In this document: positions 1 through 11,034 of the stretch, piece after piece
Position numbering within the stretch: position 1 is the stretch's first letter
Layout of the letters: the number at the start of each line of letters is the position of its first letter
Assembly (NCBI GenBank): GCA_038363925.1
Contig: JAQQWL010000012.1
Span: 1 to 64,000, forward strand
Direction of reading: 5' to 3'
Source: Apiospora phragmitis
Taxonomy: Eukaryota > Ascomycota > Sordariomycetes > Amphisphaeriales > Apiosporaceae
DNA length: 64,000 bases
Program-made: the position numbers and the translations under genes
Notes under the pieces: generated by a model
The model's input: the letters and a program-made list of their open reading frames with translations, nothing else
Told to the model about the DNA's origin: nothing
Databases searched by the model: none

Positions 1-697
1 CCGCACTTCCTCCGCAAGAGCCTGGTCCGCCATCGCGGCGGAGACGGCGATCCCGCAGCCCAGAAGGATGCTTCACTAGTCCTCGTGGGCTCGATTGCCA
101 GCTTGGGCGAGTTCCCGGGCTTGTTTCAGTACAGCGCTACCAAGCAAGGCATCATGGGCCTGTTCAGGAGTACCAAGAACCTTCTCCTGAGACCGAGGGC
201 ATCCGTGTCAATGCGGTGTTGCCTAACTCGACTCGTGAGTAGCCCCCAAACCCCGAATTCCTACGGATGTAGATATGGGGCACTAAGTTCTCATAATCTG
301 TCATTAGGAACCAAAATGGTTGCTGGTATCATCGCCATGTATGAGGCCGATGGGCTTCCCAGCAACGAGCCCGAAGACGTCGCCGACACCTTTCTCCACA
401 CCCTGTCGAGCAGGATCAACGGAGAGGCGCTCTACGTGACCGGCGCCAAGACGTACGAGGTCGAGAAGTCCCTTACCAGAGTGAAGGGGAAGTGGCTGGG
501 CGAAGCCTTGTATGATGAACTTCTGGCTTGCCAACGTGCTCTTGGAAGTGTAAGTTGTTGATCTGGCTTTGGTCCGCAACTGCGCACCACGAAGTTTCGG
601 CTAACTTATGCTTACCTACTTCTAGGGCGACAATTGGACTAATGAGAAGGCTAAGGAAGCGAATGAGTACGGAAACGGGACGGCCAAGTCGTCTTGA
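1..697 (+). CDS. Short-chain dehydrogenase/reductase, C-terminal part (5' truncated by window edge)
   Basis: C-terminal half of a classical SDR, an NAD(P)-dependent oxidoreductase with a Rossmann fold; the substrate cannot be told. Frame 1 is open from base 1. The conserved serine lies in GSIAS and the catalytic pair in the Y-S-A-T-K motif (about bases 130-147), followed by the usual helix and the EGIRVNAVLPNST strand that closes the NAD site. Introns are 235-307 (GTGAGT...TAG) and 549-625 (GTAAGT...TAG); both splice in frame and the protein stops at 695-697. One base appears to be missing near 184-189: the YSATK segment is in frame 1, but EGIRVNAVLPNST is in frame 3 before the first intron. 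This may be a sequencing error. The NAD-binding N-terminus lies outside the window. Family is confident from motif order; exact enzyme unknown. Confidence 0.85.
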
Positions 698-1538
698 TCA
701 TTGCACCTGCACCCTTGGCGCATTCAGGCCCGAAGTTACAGGCCGGAAATGAGCATGGCAATGCAAGCCCAAGTGGTTCAAAGTGTTTACGGATGTTGCT
801 GGCTACAGCATCGTTGTTTAAGTGGGTTCCAGTCCGCCACTAGAATGGTGGGAACCAATGGGATAGAGGGGGGGAGAGACAAGCGTGAACCCTCGAGCAG
901 ATCTTCATCTTACAAGCCGCCGGAACTTCCCAGAGTATACCACACCACACTATAGCCTTAAACTTTACTAGCTGTGGCTGTGAGTAACTAATACCCCGGG
1001 TCCAAAACAGGTGATTAAGCACAAGATGCAAGCCAAATAGATCTACCCAAGAGTTAATAACGACACCATGGCCTTGACGGCAAGTTCTGATGCTGCCTGG
1101 TTGTGAATCACGACATCAGCGTCGCCACTCACTGCGCACTTCCGTATAGCAAAAGCCACATTGAGGGTAGATAATGGAGCGCTCGAAGCCAGCGGCAATC
1201 GGCAGTCTCGGCAACGTCGACTCCGGCCCCGACAGGGAGTCCGGATCATGTGAAGGAAATAAGCTTTTGAGTAATTACCCCATAGACAACCCGGTACATA
1301 GGGATGACGGAAGCTCATTGCCATCGGCAGTATGTGGCTCTAGTATAACAACAACGTTTATACCAATGTACACAAGGAACACGAGAGGTATAAGTTAGGT
1401 AAATATTACATTAACTAGCATGTACTATAAGTAAGACCATCTCCTCATCCCACTTTGCAGTAATAGTTCTCTACTACTAGTCACCCAACTCCCAATCACG
1501 CACATCCTACTTCAAAAGCACCTTTCCAATCGATCACT
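698..1538. other. Gene-free stretch
   Basis: No exon with supported splice sites or family motifs is visible on either strand. Short ORFs here have no recognisable motif. The last ~100 bases precede the small secreted-protein exon and probably hold its promoter or 5' leader. Confidence 0.5.
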
Positions 1539-1913
1539 AGGCGCTTCACCATCGTTGCCGCCATCTTCGCCGCCGCGATCGGGGCCACCGCGGCTAATAC
1601 GCCAATGACCTGTGACGTACGTTGAAGACTATCACACACACACACACACACACTCTCTCTCTCTCTCTCTCTGTATGTGTGTGTTCCAAACATTCTCCCT
1701 TATGTCAGCCCAGTAATCTACCTAGTTGCATTGAACCAAGCAGCAGCAGCAGCAGCTAACTTGGTGTGCGTTCTACAGGAATGCTGCAACATCTGCCTGG
1801 GGCAAGTGGGTAACGGCATTGCCGACAACCTCGAGCTCGGCAACTGCTGGGGCAACTGCGCCGTCTATGCATGCAGTGGCACGAGATGCGCCAACGAGAA
1901 GTACAATCCCTGA
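1539..1913 (+). pseudogene. Small cysteine-rich secreted protein gene lacking an ATG start
   Basis: Two exons, 1539-1616 and 1779-1913, join in frame across a 162-bp intron (GTACGT donor, CTAAC branch near 1755, CTACAG acceptor). They encode about 70 residues: an Arg-Phe then an Ala/Ile-rich hydrophobic run ending in an Ala-x-Ala-like site (a secretion signal), then a short mature domain with eight cysteines (TC, ECCNIC, NCWGNC, AC, RC). The even cysteine number and the ECC pair suggest a disulfide-stabilised secreted protein of the effector-candidate type; no family is recognised. Where ATG is expected, directly before CGC TTC, the sequence reads AGG (1539-1541). The same frame has a TAG upstream and no other ATG. 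Either the start codon is lost, or an unseen upstream exon supplies it, or this is a base error. Confidence 0.5.
1627..1680. repeat. Compound (CA)n(CT)n microsatellite
   Basis: An alternating CA tract runs straight into a CT tract. It lies inside the intron of the small cysteine-rich protein gene, close to the 5' splice site, and may vary in length between isolates. Confidence 0.9.
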
Positions 1914-2797
1914 GCGGAGCTTTTTCAGGAGTTGTTCAAGCTTGAAATACAGGCCAGGATTCCGGTATTTTGGTGGTTTGTCAGGGCGTCTCGCTGGGCA
2001 ATGGGATCAAGAATCTAGACTCTCTCTAGAATGTAACGATATTCTACTTTAATCTACACATTGCAGCAGCAGTGCGAACTAAGGATGGGAACCAGTATCA
2101 GAGCTTACCTGGGTCATTTACTTCGTATTCAAGACTGCGCGGCGGCCTTCCCCCGGTGTTACTACCACCCACCTGAGCTGCTGTGTTGTCCAACCCAGGT
2201 AATAAAAATGTGTGTGTGGAAGGATGCATCGATATCCCCGAGGCTGGCCCGTCCTTTGCAGATGCAAAGCGGAACGGGGCGGATGCATGTTTTATTGATG
2301 GGAGAGGGGTCAATTGGAACCTCGTATGTTGTATTCTTCTCTCTTTCGGCAGTCCTTGCAGATATCTTACCAGATGAATGGGGATGACTGCCCCCTCCGT
2401 GCTTTCGCGTCAATGCCCCCGGCATTGTGCCTAGGATGGAGCTCCGAAGCATCTCCGCCCGCGCATGGCTTGCTGTGATGAACGGGCGTATATAATTGCA
2501 AGTTGCTCTGCCCCCTCACCCACCCCCTCCCTCCCTCCCCATCTAGTTCAACTCAAAGAAAGAGGGTTGCCAGTTAAGTAAGCCTTAAGTCGTGTAGACT
2601 GTTCATTCTCTTCATGACACACTAATATTGACCATAATATCCCTGTTATCCGAAGCCATACCGAAACGATACACACCGATACTTGCTTATGCTGATTTAT
2701 AGAAACGAATGGAGAGAACATGAATCGAATCATCAAACAACATCATAGTCAACCACCCCGTTGAACCAACCAAATTCCACCGAAGACACCAGAAAAG
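1914..2797. other. Gene-free stretch
   Basis: Intergenic between the secreted-protein exon and the 3' end of the phosphoketolase gene. A C-rich patch (about 2510-2545) is the only notable feature. No ORF shows family motifs or splice support. Confidence 0.5.
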
Positions 2798-5421
2798 TTA
2801 GTGATGAGGATGCTCCACCTCCAGGTGCCCCAGCGCCTTCCGGTTCCTCTCCATCAGCTCCTGCGGCCAGGTCCAGTTGGTCAAAAAGTCCGGGTCGACG
2901 CCGTACTTGAAGGCCTCGGTCGCGGCCGAGAGCTGCGCCGTGTGCAGCCGCTCCCGCGCCGTCGAGCCGCGGTTGCCGAGCTGCGGCATGCGGTCGATGG
3001 CGTCCATGGCCAGGCTGAACCGGTCCGTCTTGTTGCGGATCGCGAGCTCGAGCGGCGTGTTGATGTTTCCTTTTTCCTGGTACCCCCGCACGTGGATGTT
3101 GGCGTTGCCGGGACGCTTGTACGTCAGCCGGTGCACGAGCAAGGGGTAGCTGTGGAAGTTAAAAATGATGGGCTTGTTGGCCGTGAACATGGAGACCCAC
3201 TCGGCGTCCGTCATGCCGTGCGGGTGGTCGACGTGGCTGATGAGCTTGAACAGGTCGACGCAGTTGACGCAGCGGATCTTGAGCTCGGGGGAAGTTCTGC
3301 AACAACAAATCGATGGCCGCCAGCGACTCGTTGGTCGAGATGTCACCGCAGCTGGCCATGACCAGGTCCGGCTCCGCGCCCAGGTCCGTGCTGTACTGCG
3401 ACCAGATGCTGATGCCCTTGGTGCAGTGGATCACGGCCTCGTCCATGGTCAGGTACTGGATGTGGTTCTGCTTGTCCGCCACGATGACGTTGACGTAGTT
3501 GCTCGAGCGCAGGCAGTGGTCCATGGCTTTTCACATGTGGGGTCAGTATCAGATCAAGGGGCTGGTAAGAAAGATGTCATCGCAAGGTAAGGGAACTTAC
3601 TCGACAGGAGACAGTTTCCATCGGGAGGTAGGTAGATGCGAACCACCTCAGGGCTCTTGTTGGCGACGACATCCAGGAAACCTGGGTCTTGGTGAGTAAA
3701 CCCGTTGTGATCTTGGCGCCAGACAACGGCCGTCAGCAAGATGTTGAGCGATGCCACCCTGACACGCCACTCAACCTCGAGGCATTTCTCGATCCATTTG
3801 CAGTGCTATGGATGAGTTGTCAGTCATGCAACAAGTCGATGCAAGTGCAACTATGGGTAGTGCTTACTTGATTGACCATAGAGTCAATGATGTGAATGAA
3901 CGGCTCGTAGCTGTTGAGCAAGCCGTGGCGGCCACTGAGCACGTAACCCTCCATCCAGCCCTCGACGGTGTGCTCCGACAGCATCTCCATGACGCGCCCC
4001 GCGGGCGAGAGGTTGCCGCCGTCGTCGTCCTCCTCGAAGTACTCGCCCAGCCAGACCTTCTTGCCGGCCTGGTAGACGTCGCCCAGCTTGTTGGACTCGG
4101 TCTCGTCGGGCCCGTACAGCCGGAAGTTGGTCGGGTTCTTCTTGACCAGGTCGCGCAGGAAGACGCCGAAGTTGGACATGCTGGCCCCGCTCGTGGCGCC
4201 CGGCTCCGGCACCTCGATGGCGTAGTCGCGGAAGTTGGGCATCTTCAGCGGCTTCCGCAGCGCGCCGCCGTTGCCGACGGGGTTGGCGCTCATGCGCCGG
4301 AGGCCCGTGGGGCACAGGCTCTTGAGTTCGTCGGAGATCTTGCCGTCCTTGCCGAAGATGCGGTCGGGCTCGTAGGAGCGCATCCAGTCCTCCAAGGTCT
4401 TCAGGTCCTTGGGGTTGGTCTTGACGCTGGTGATGGGGACCTGGTGGGCACGCCAATAGCCCTCGAGGTATTTGTCGTGGATCTTTCGAGGGCCAGTCCA
4501 GCCCTTGGGCGTCCGGAGGATGATCATGGGCCATCGTGGGCGGAAGGGCTTTCCGGAGTCGCGGGCCTTCTTCTGGTAGCCCCTGATGTCGTCCACGCAA
4601 CGCTCGAGGGTAGCAGCCATGGCCTGGTGCATCGACTCGATGTCGGAACCCTCGACGAAGTAAGGGGTCCATCCGTAACCCAAGAACAGCTGCTCGATCT
4701 CCTCATGGGGGATACGTGCCAGCAGGGTGGGGTTGTTGATCTTGTAGCCGTTCAGGTGCAGCACGGGAAGGACAGCGCCGTCTGTGATGGGGTTCAGGAA
4801 CTTGTTGCTGTGCCAGCTAGTAGCCAGGGGTCCAGTCTCGGATTCACCATCGCCCACCATGGTCAAGGCGATCAGGTTCGGGTTGTCAAAGACAGCGCCA
4901 AAGGCATGCGAGATGGCATAGCCCAGCTCACCACCCTCGTGGATGGAGCCAGGGGTCTCGGGGGTGGCGTGGGAGCCAATGCCACCTGGGAAGGAGAACT
5001 GCTTGAAGAAGCGCTGCATGCCCTCGAGATCCTCCGACATGTCGGGGTATACCTCGGAGTAAACGCCTTCCAGGTAGGACTGGCTGAGTACAGCGGGGGC
5101 ACCGTGGCCGGGGCCGGACACAAAGAAGGCATCGAGGTCGTACTTCTTAATCAAGCGGTTCATATGCATCCAGGTGAAGATCTGGCCTGGTGCAGAGCCG
5201 AAGTGGCCGAGCTGACGGCTCTTGATGTGCTCCTTCTTGAGAGGTTCATGGAGCATGGGGTTGTCGATGAGATAGATCATGCCAAGGCAGAGATACAAGC
5301 TGGCCTTGAAGAAGTCATCGTACTGTTTGATCTCCTCCTTGGACAGGGGTTTGCCCGTGACTGTAGATCGAGCCACGCCATAGGGCCGGATCTTTTCGAT
5401 GGTTGCCTTATCGCACTCCAT
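2798..5421 (-). CDS. Xylulose-5-phosphate/fructose-6-phosphate phosphoketolase
   Basis: TPP-dependent cytosolic enzyme that cleaves xylulose-5-phosphate (or fructose-6-phosphate) with phosphate to acetyl phosphate plus glyceraldehyde-3-phosphate (or erythrose-4-phosphate). Exons: 5421-3868, 3805-3601, 3526-2798; introns of 62 and 74 bp have GTAAGC/GTAAGT donors and splice in phase. Residues 161-168 (HEGGELGY) and the stretch to GDGE at 190-193 match both phosphoketolase signatures; GDGE begins the TPP-binding motif. SGPGHG is at 102-107. Length is about 830 residues, as usual for the family. A run of five G (3287-3291) holds one extra base: the protein reads LLLQNFP in one frame and ELKIRCVN in the next, so exon 3 is frame-shifted as given. 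All else is intact, so sequencing error is likely. The ATG at 5421 gives the usual family N-terminus. Confidence 0.95.
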
Positions 5422-5523
5422 TGCGAGCTGTGGGTAAAGGGTTGGAGCTGATCAGACTCAAGAGGGGATGTGATTACTCTGGGACGGATGTGGTATCACA
5501 CTTCGCCTGAGCTCCGTGCTCCT

Positions 5524-5529
5524 ATATAT
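5524..5529 (-). promoter_or_regulatory. Candidate TATA box of the phosphoketolase gene
   Basis: The minus strand reads CATATATAGG here, about 100 bases upstream of the phosphoketolase ATG at 5421, a plausible spacing for a TATA element with a short 5' leader. Position and sequence are the only support. Confidence 0.35.
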
Positions 5530-7843
5530 GGGTGCGTGTAAGTGGGGTTGGGGATGATGTGGTGTTGAATGAGGAAACGATGTGTCGCTGATTCCAGGTT
5601 GACGTATGTGTGCATTTCAGATACCAGGTCTTATTTATACGAGTGGAGAAGACTGCACGCGTGTTAACCTTTTGACAGGAAGCGCAGTGTGCAGCAACAG
5701 TTGGTCACCTGCTAGACATGCCTATCCGGGCAACTCCATGCCTGGTTCCTTCGTATCCCAACGCCGCGTCTCACGTAGCCGTACTCGCAACCGAGGCGGC
5801 CCAGGCCGTCGGGCCAAGAAGACGCGGTGCGGCATAGCCATGGCCATAGATGATCTTGCCCGACGACACGGGGTCTGTTCTGGTCTGCAAGTCAAGTTTC
5901 TCTTGCCTCTGATGCAGGCATAGATGGCATGTTAGTCAGCGTCCAATGAGCGTTGCATCACCCAACCTGAACCTGGCATTGGCGAATCAACGTCTTGGCA
6001 ACGGCCAATGTAGTCCAACTGCATGCTGGTCTAGAAGCAGATGTGGTCTGATTCGAGAGCCGACATGGAACGACGTTGAAAAGTTTGACAGCTCCGGGGG
6101 ACGTCATGGGCCGTCCAGCTTTTGCCCCGCCAGCTAAGAAACCCCAATCCGCCCCGAGCATCCGGTAGCTCTGCATTGCATTGGTGGTTGATCCAAACCA
6201 CCCCAGGCTGTCCTACCCCTCCCCCACATCCCTCCCACTCCACACACATCTCCATCTCTCCGGGCTCTCTCGACGTCCGTCTTCCTCCAAATACGGCCCA
6301 CAACGGTGGATCAGTCTGGCAGCTGCAGGCCTGCTGCGTCGACCTTCTGTAATCCGGCCTGTTTATCCGCATGGAAGGATTCAGCTCACCCAGAAACATG
6401 CAGATGATATGCTTGTACCTTGCTCAATCCGCCTTGACAGCCCAGGTGCTCTGCATGCCGGTCCACTGAAAGTGGTCTGATTCTTATCCTCCGAAGCCAC
6501 CCGCCGATGGCAGCCAGAACTTGGCCTCTCGTAGAAACCGTTGGTGACATGTCACAAACTGCCAAAGGTAACGTTGGCTATAAGAAACACATGCCACATG
6601 GGCAGCCCAACACATGAGCATCCATCCATCTATTAATCTCGCAGTCGAATCAATCAATCTCAGTGAATTAACCAAGACCTCGGGTCAGACAGACAGTGGG
6701 TGCTAGAGTCGCAGCCTGTGGCAACAAACAAGGCCTGATAGGGGGTATGTGATGTAGTATTGTCTTGACCGACGGCAACTGAGAACGCTGTGGGATGCCT
6801 CAATTCCCCCGGAACCCGGTCGGCACAGTCCGCATTTCCCGTGCCCTTCGTCCATTCTTGATCAACGACCAACAGAGGGCAGAAAAAGCGATCATCCCCG
6901 CGACCTGCCACATAGCATCATCTGCCCCACAATCATGATTTGAGGGACATAGAAACCCGAACGATCGTTCTTATCAAAAATGCGTGGAGAATGTTAAGGA
7001 CGTATGACTGTGCGGCCCGAGAAATGATCAACCAAGATGTACTTTACCTACAAGCGCAATGTCTTTGCGAGTTATAGTGGGGGCCTGTGACATACTCGAG
7101 ATGCTTCAAGTCTTGGGCGCCTGATTTCTCGAGACGTCGTTAGAAAAATAGAACATTTGCTCCGTGGTAGGACGCTTGCGAAATGGGTATCCTCGATAAT
7201 TGACGACTTAACTCTCGTCCCAAGAGGGCGGGACTACCCCAGGCATACCCCATCCTAAACTCCACGGAGCCTATCGCCTAAGCACCCCTCGCTTGGGGTA
7301 TTATCGGAAGCTGCCGTAAACCGACTGAGAGCTCCGCTATAGAACTCCGTTGACGACCGACGTACTTCTGTGATGGAAAAAAAAGAGGAGGGATAACTCG
7401 ACCTCGGCTGGCACAATCGCTGCTTCAGCTGCGACCCAGCGTAAATATCGGGGAGGGAGTCTCTGGTAATCTTAACAACCATTGAAATCGGCATCAAGAG
7501 CCTGTTTGTCGTTGAATTTAACATCAGGTGGACTTTTAAACGCCAGATGGAAGGGCCACAGCATCCCACAGCGATCACCCAACTTGAGAGAACCGCCGGA
7601 GCTCCGCCGAGCTGACAGCCAATGGCCAGGCTAACCCGCAGTGGAACCATCACCCCCTGGGGAGTGTGGATAGCTCCTCTAGAACCAGAATCCGGGGGCT
7701 AGCTTCGGCAGCGTCGTCTGATAGAGTTCAGGACAGTCTCGTTTCCGTATGACTGCATCGATCGCAAAGGGCCGATTCCAGAGCTGTCCGTTCGTTCTAG
7801 ATACCGCTTCGCTTCAGTTGAGGATCGCGGGGCAATTGCGCCT
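5530..7843. other. Long gene-free stretch
   Basis: About 2.3 kb upstream of the phosphoketolase gene without a credible exon. ORFs on both strands are short, overlap each other and lack motifs. Its first few hundred bases likely carry promoter elements of the minus-strand gene. Confidence 0.5.
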
Positions 7844-8078
7844 GTGCTTTTTCGTGCTGGCGAGAAAAACGTGGAGACCGCGGGGATTCGAGATCGAAGG
7901 TCCTCCGAGATGACCATGGCGGAGGTGCATCCAGCACCAACGTTCGGGCACTACGGCGAATTGTCCTGGCCTGGGCGCAGGACAACCGCGGCATTCTTCG
8001 CCGGGCGTTTGCTGGTCTTTTACAAGCTCTCTGGGGCCAACGAGTTCCGCCGGGCACCCTTGGGAGAACAGCTAGCAT

Positions 8079-8838
8079 GTGGCGTACGAACCACCACCCT
8101 TCAGCCCAAACCTTGGGGGTGGTACACCTGTGGACGTGTCCCAGAAAGAGTGGAATGATAGACATGTCAACTGGGTGCTGCATTATCGGCAAGCCCTAAC
8201 TGAGATTCGAGGGATGCGCCTTCAAAGAGAAGCTGCGCATTGCCGGGCACATGTTCTGTTGGCACTCACGACCCAAGTAATGAATCCAAACGTACCAGAG
8301 GTGTTGCACGAGATGGATCAGCACGATGCAGCAGTCATTCAAGGTGAGCGGTCGCAGCGCGTTCCGACTCAACGAAGCGAGAACTTCGACGGCTTGCTAA
8401 TGGCGTCGGAAAGGTGAGCGAATGAAAATGGCTTGTGGGGAATGGGTTTGGAAACTGTCGCGGGACAGTGCCGTTTATGATTTCATTTCCCTGAAGCTCA
8501 GAAAAGAGCTACCCATCGAGCTTTTCCCTAGACCGGCCCGAATTGAGGCAGGAAGGCTCCAAAACGACACAGCACACCTTGATCGCGCCTTCTGGCTTCA
8601 GTCCATACCGACTGAATTTCAGAACAACCTAGAAGTACACGGAGAATTCGTAGAGCAACCTTACACCCACTCGGCGTTCGCTCAATGTACTCAGGATAAT
8701 ACTAGTAAGGCTTGGATGTCAATCATTCAACAAGTGAAGGATGTGGAAGATTGTGTGGTAGGAAGTGAATATCCGGAGAAAAAGGCCGCTGAGGTTGTTG
8801 CCTCTGTCCAACTCGACGAATTTCGAGCGGAGTGGTAG
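8079..8838 (+). CDS. Hypothetical protein, two exons (weak)
   Basis: Two ORFs join in frame if a 70-bp intron 8344-8413 (GTGAGC donor, CTAAT branch-like site, AAAG acceptor) is removed. The result ends at 8836-8838 and gives about 230 residues, charged and rich in His, Arg and Glu, without signal peptide, membrane segment or known motif. The start is unclear: this frame has a stop at 8073-8075 and no ATG before the first exon is well under way, so an upstream exon (perhaps in 7844-8078) or a frame error is needed. I do not recognise the protein. In-phase splicing is the main argument that it is real. Confidence 0.3.
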
Positions 8839-8998
8839 ATTATACATTGTATGTCTCTAGTATACATGTCCCAGCTCTAGGATTGAGCTTTTTTTCGTCT
8901 ATTCTACATGGGAACTTATGCATCCTCTGATGTTCAACGCCATTTTCCCCCCCATTGAGTGAGTGTACAACTCCCACAGCCAGCAGTAGCTTGCCTAC

Positions 8999-10111
8999 CT
9001 ACTCGCTCCCCACACGCATCAGAATCCCCCGAACGGCCGCCTCGCCCTCCGCCTTGTCCTCCGCCGTCGTCGTCCGAATCCACTCGGCCAGCTTCTTCCG
9101 CAGCTCCGCGGGGCTTTGGTTCGCCACATCCATCGCGCGCTCCTCGCACGCCATCACGACCTCGTCCTCGACCAACCCCTCGACCCCGCCCCCATCGCGT
9201 ATGCGGAAATCGTCATCAACAATGCGCCGCACCGCCCGCTGCGCGCGCGCCTTGACGAACGGCGGGTCGACGCCCATCTTGTCCCACAGGCTCAGCCCGA
9301 GCCCCAGCGAGCGCGCGATGTGGCCGGGCGCCAGGTTTTCGAGCGCCTGCGCGTCGTCGGGCCCGACGTGCCGCAGGTTCCACCGCGAGGCCTCGCGGCG
9401 CCGCTGCGCCTTCTCGCGCAGCTTCGCAATCTGCTTCGGGATGCGACAGGTCAGCGGCGTCAGCGACGGGAAGACGAGCACGATGAGCGGCGTGAACTCG
9501 CCGAACACGACGGCTAGGAGTCCAAAGACGGGCAGGCGCGCGATGTCGTGCGTCGTGCGCTCGCGCAGCAGGACCGCGGCGCGGGTCGGCTTGATCGGCG
9601 AGGCGCCCGCGGACGAGGACGACGGTTGTTTGGCGAGGCCGGGGGGTCCGTTGAATACGTGGTTCAGTTCGGACATCAGTTTCCGGTTCGTGAAGATGGC
9701 CTTCAGCCCCGTCTTGTAGAAGGTCGTGTACGCCTTGCCCAGCTTGTAGTAGTAGCCGAAGACCGAGGCGTTCGGGTCGCGCGTGGGCAGGTCGAGGGGC
9801 GGCGGCCGCGTACTGGCAGGCGGGTTGAGCGTCGTGGAGATGTCGACGTCCGGGTCAAACGTCTTGGCTTCCGGGGTGGAGGCGGTCGCAGCATCGAGCG
9901 GCGTGATGACGGCTTCTGTCTCGGATTTTGAGGTCTTTGCAGTGGCTGCGGCGGATGCTGCCGTGGTATTCGAAGCATGGCGGCGCCACGACAGGGAAGT
10001 GGCCGCTTGGCGGGTTCGGTTCGGTACGATCTGCGATGTCCTGGAAGAATGGCAATTCCTAACGAGCGAATGCTGGACGCGCATCAAGCGCAGTCCTGTC
10101 TGTTGGTTCAT
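8999..10111 (-). CDS. Mitochondrial LETM1-like protein
   Basis: A single uninterrupted exon of 370 residues. The N-terminus is rich in Arg, Ser and Gln without acids, as in a mitochondrial presequence, followed by a Thr/Ala/Pro-rich linker. From about residue 120 (FGYYYKLGKAYTTFYKTGL) the protein resembles the LETM1 family. A hydrophobic segment near residue 200 (LPVFGLLAVVFGEFTPLIV) matches the inner-membrane span of Mdm38/Ylh47/LETM1 proteins, and the charged region after it would correspond to the matrix ribosome-binding domain. Known members act in K+/H+ exchange and mitoribosome attachment at the inner membrane; this one is shorter than LETM1 itself and lacks EF hands, so its exact role is open. 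The ATG at 10111 gives the presequence. Confidence 0.75.
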   Translation of the reverse strand: MNQQTGLRLMRVQHSLVRNCHSSRTSQIVPNRTRQAATSLSWRRHASNTTAASAAATAKTSKSETEAVITPLDAATASTPEAKTFDPDVDISTTLNPPASTRPPPLDLPTRDPNASVFGYYYKLGKAYTTFYKTGLKAIFTNRKLMSELNHVFNGPPGLAKQPSSSSAGASPIKPTRAAVLLRERTTHDIARLPVFGLLAVVFGEFTPLIVLVFPSLTPLTCRIPKQIAKLREKAQRRREASRWNLRHVGPDDAQALENLAPGHIARSLGLGLSLWDKMGVDPPFVKARAQRAVRRIVDDDFRIRDGGGVEGLVEDEVVMACEERAMDVANQSPAELRKKLAEWIRTTTAEDKAEGEAAVRGILMRVGSE

Positions 10112-10488
10112 GGCGGTCGGTTGCTATTAAAAGAACATAGAAGAAGAGATGTTTGGTCTGATGTTGTACAATGGCAAGAAGATGCCAACATAAGTTTCAA
10201 TGTTGCATCTGCAAGGGTTGCAGTTGAGAATTGCAATGGGACTGGTCATCGACGTCAGCCCAAAAAGCGGCCCAAGCTCCAGCGATCGCCTGCTTTTTCT
10301 CCAGGGACCATCTCGTCCGGTCCGGGGAAATGTCTCATCCTTGATAGGCGGCCCGACCCCGCTGCTGAAAGGTTTAAGCGCAGTGCTGCGAAACCACAGG
10401 TTTCGATCACGGGAATTGTGTACATGCACTATGAAATACGGGTTGATGGTGGAGATGCGATACATTTTCTATAAGAGTGACCTCCAAT
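10112..10488. other. Intergenic, convergent/tandem minus-strand genes
   Basis: Between the LETM1-like start and the RidA stop. It should hold the promoter of the LETM1-like gene and the 3' region of the RidA gene. No element is clear. Confidence 0.4.
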
Positions 10489-11034
10489 CTAAAGTTTGGA
10501 TGCTGGGCTCAAGAATGCAGTGCACTCAATCTCGACCAATGCCTGGAAGGGCAGCTGGTACACAGCGACACAGGTACGACACTTTGAGCAAGATTGGAGA
10601 GGTTAACAACCACCGACACATCATACGCTTCGCCGGGGCTTACTCACAGGCTTCACTTCCTGCTTGAAGAACTCATCGTACGCTTCGTTCATGGCCGCAA
10701 AGTTGTCCATGGTCGTCAGGAAGACGTTGACCTTGACCATGTTGTCGAAGCTGCTGCCCGCGGCTTCCAACACCGCCGTGAGGTTCTGCAGTGCTCGTCT
10801 CTACACATGCGCCCAGCGCAGGATGAGGTCAGATCGGATAATTTCTTCTTATGAAACCATGCCAGAAGGCCTTACAGTCTGCTCCTTCACACCACCCTCG
10901 ACGAGCGAAGATGTAGCCGGGTCGAATCCGATGCTGCCGGAGCAGTAGACCATGCCATTGTACTTGACGGCCTGCGAAAACTGGGGCAGAGGCTTCGGCG
11001 CCTTGCTGGTTAGAACCTTTTCGGTCGGAGACAT
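10489..11034 (-). CDS. RidA/YjgF/YER057c family enamine-imine deaminase
   Basis: Small (about 134 residues) member of the RidA family, which hydrolyses reactive 2-aminoacrylate-type enamines/imines formed by PLP enzymes; fungal members sit in cytosol or mitochondria. Exons: 11034-10876, 10800-10648, 10581-10489; introns of 75 and 66 bp are in phase 0 (donors GTAAGG and GTGAGT). Typical blocks: FSQAVKYNGMVYCSGSIGFDP, a middle block RRALQNLTAVLEAAGSS-FDNMVKVNVFLT, and C-terminal CVAVYQLP...VEIECTAF. The substrate arginine normally found in 'R-A/T-x-V' is represented by C-R-T-C-V, formed across the last intron. The ATG at 11034 is chosen because it gives the normal family N-terminus; GTG at 11040 is not needed. 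No frame errors. Confidence 0.92.

Noticed and set aside
3808..5451. 547-codon ORF on the plus strand
   Set aside because: It is the complement of the phosphoketolase exon in GC-rich DNA and has no motif; the minus strand carries both family signatures.
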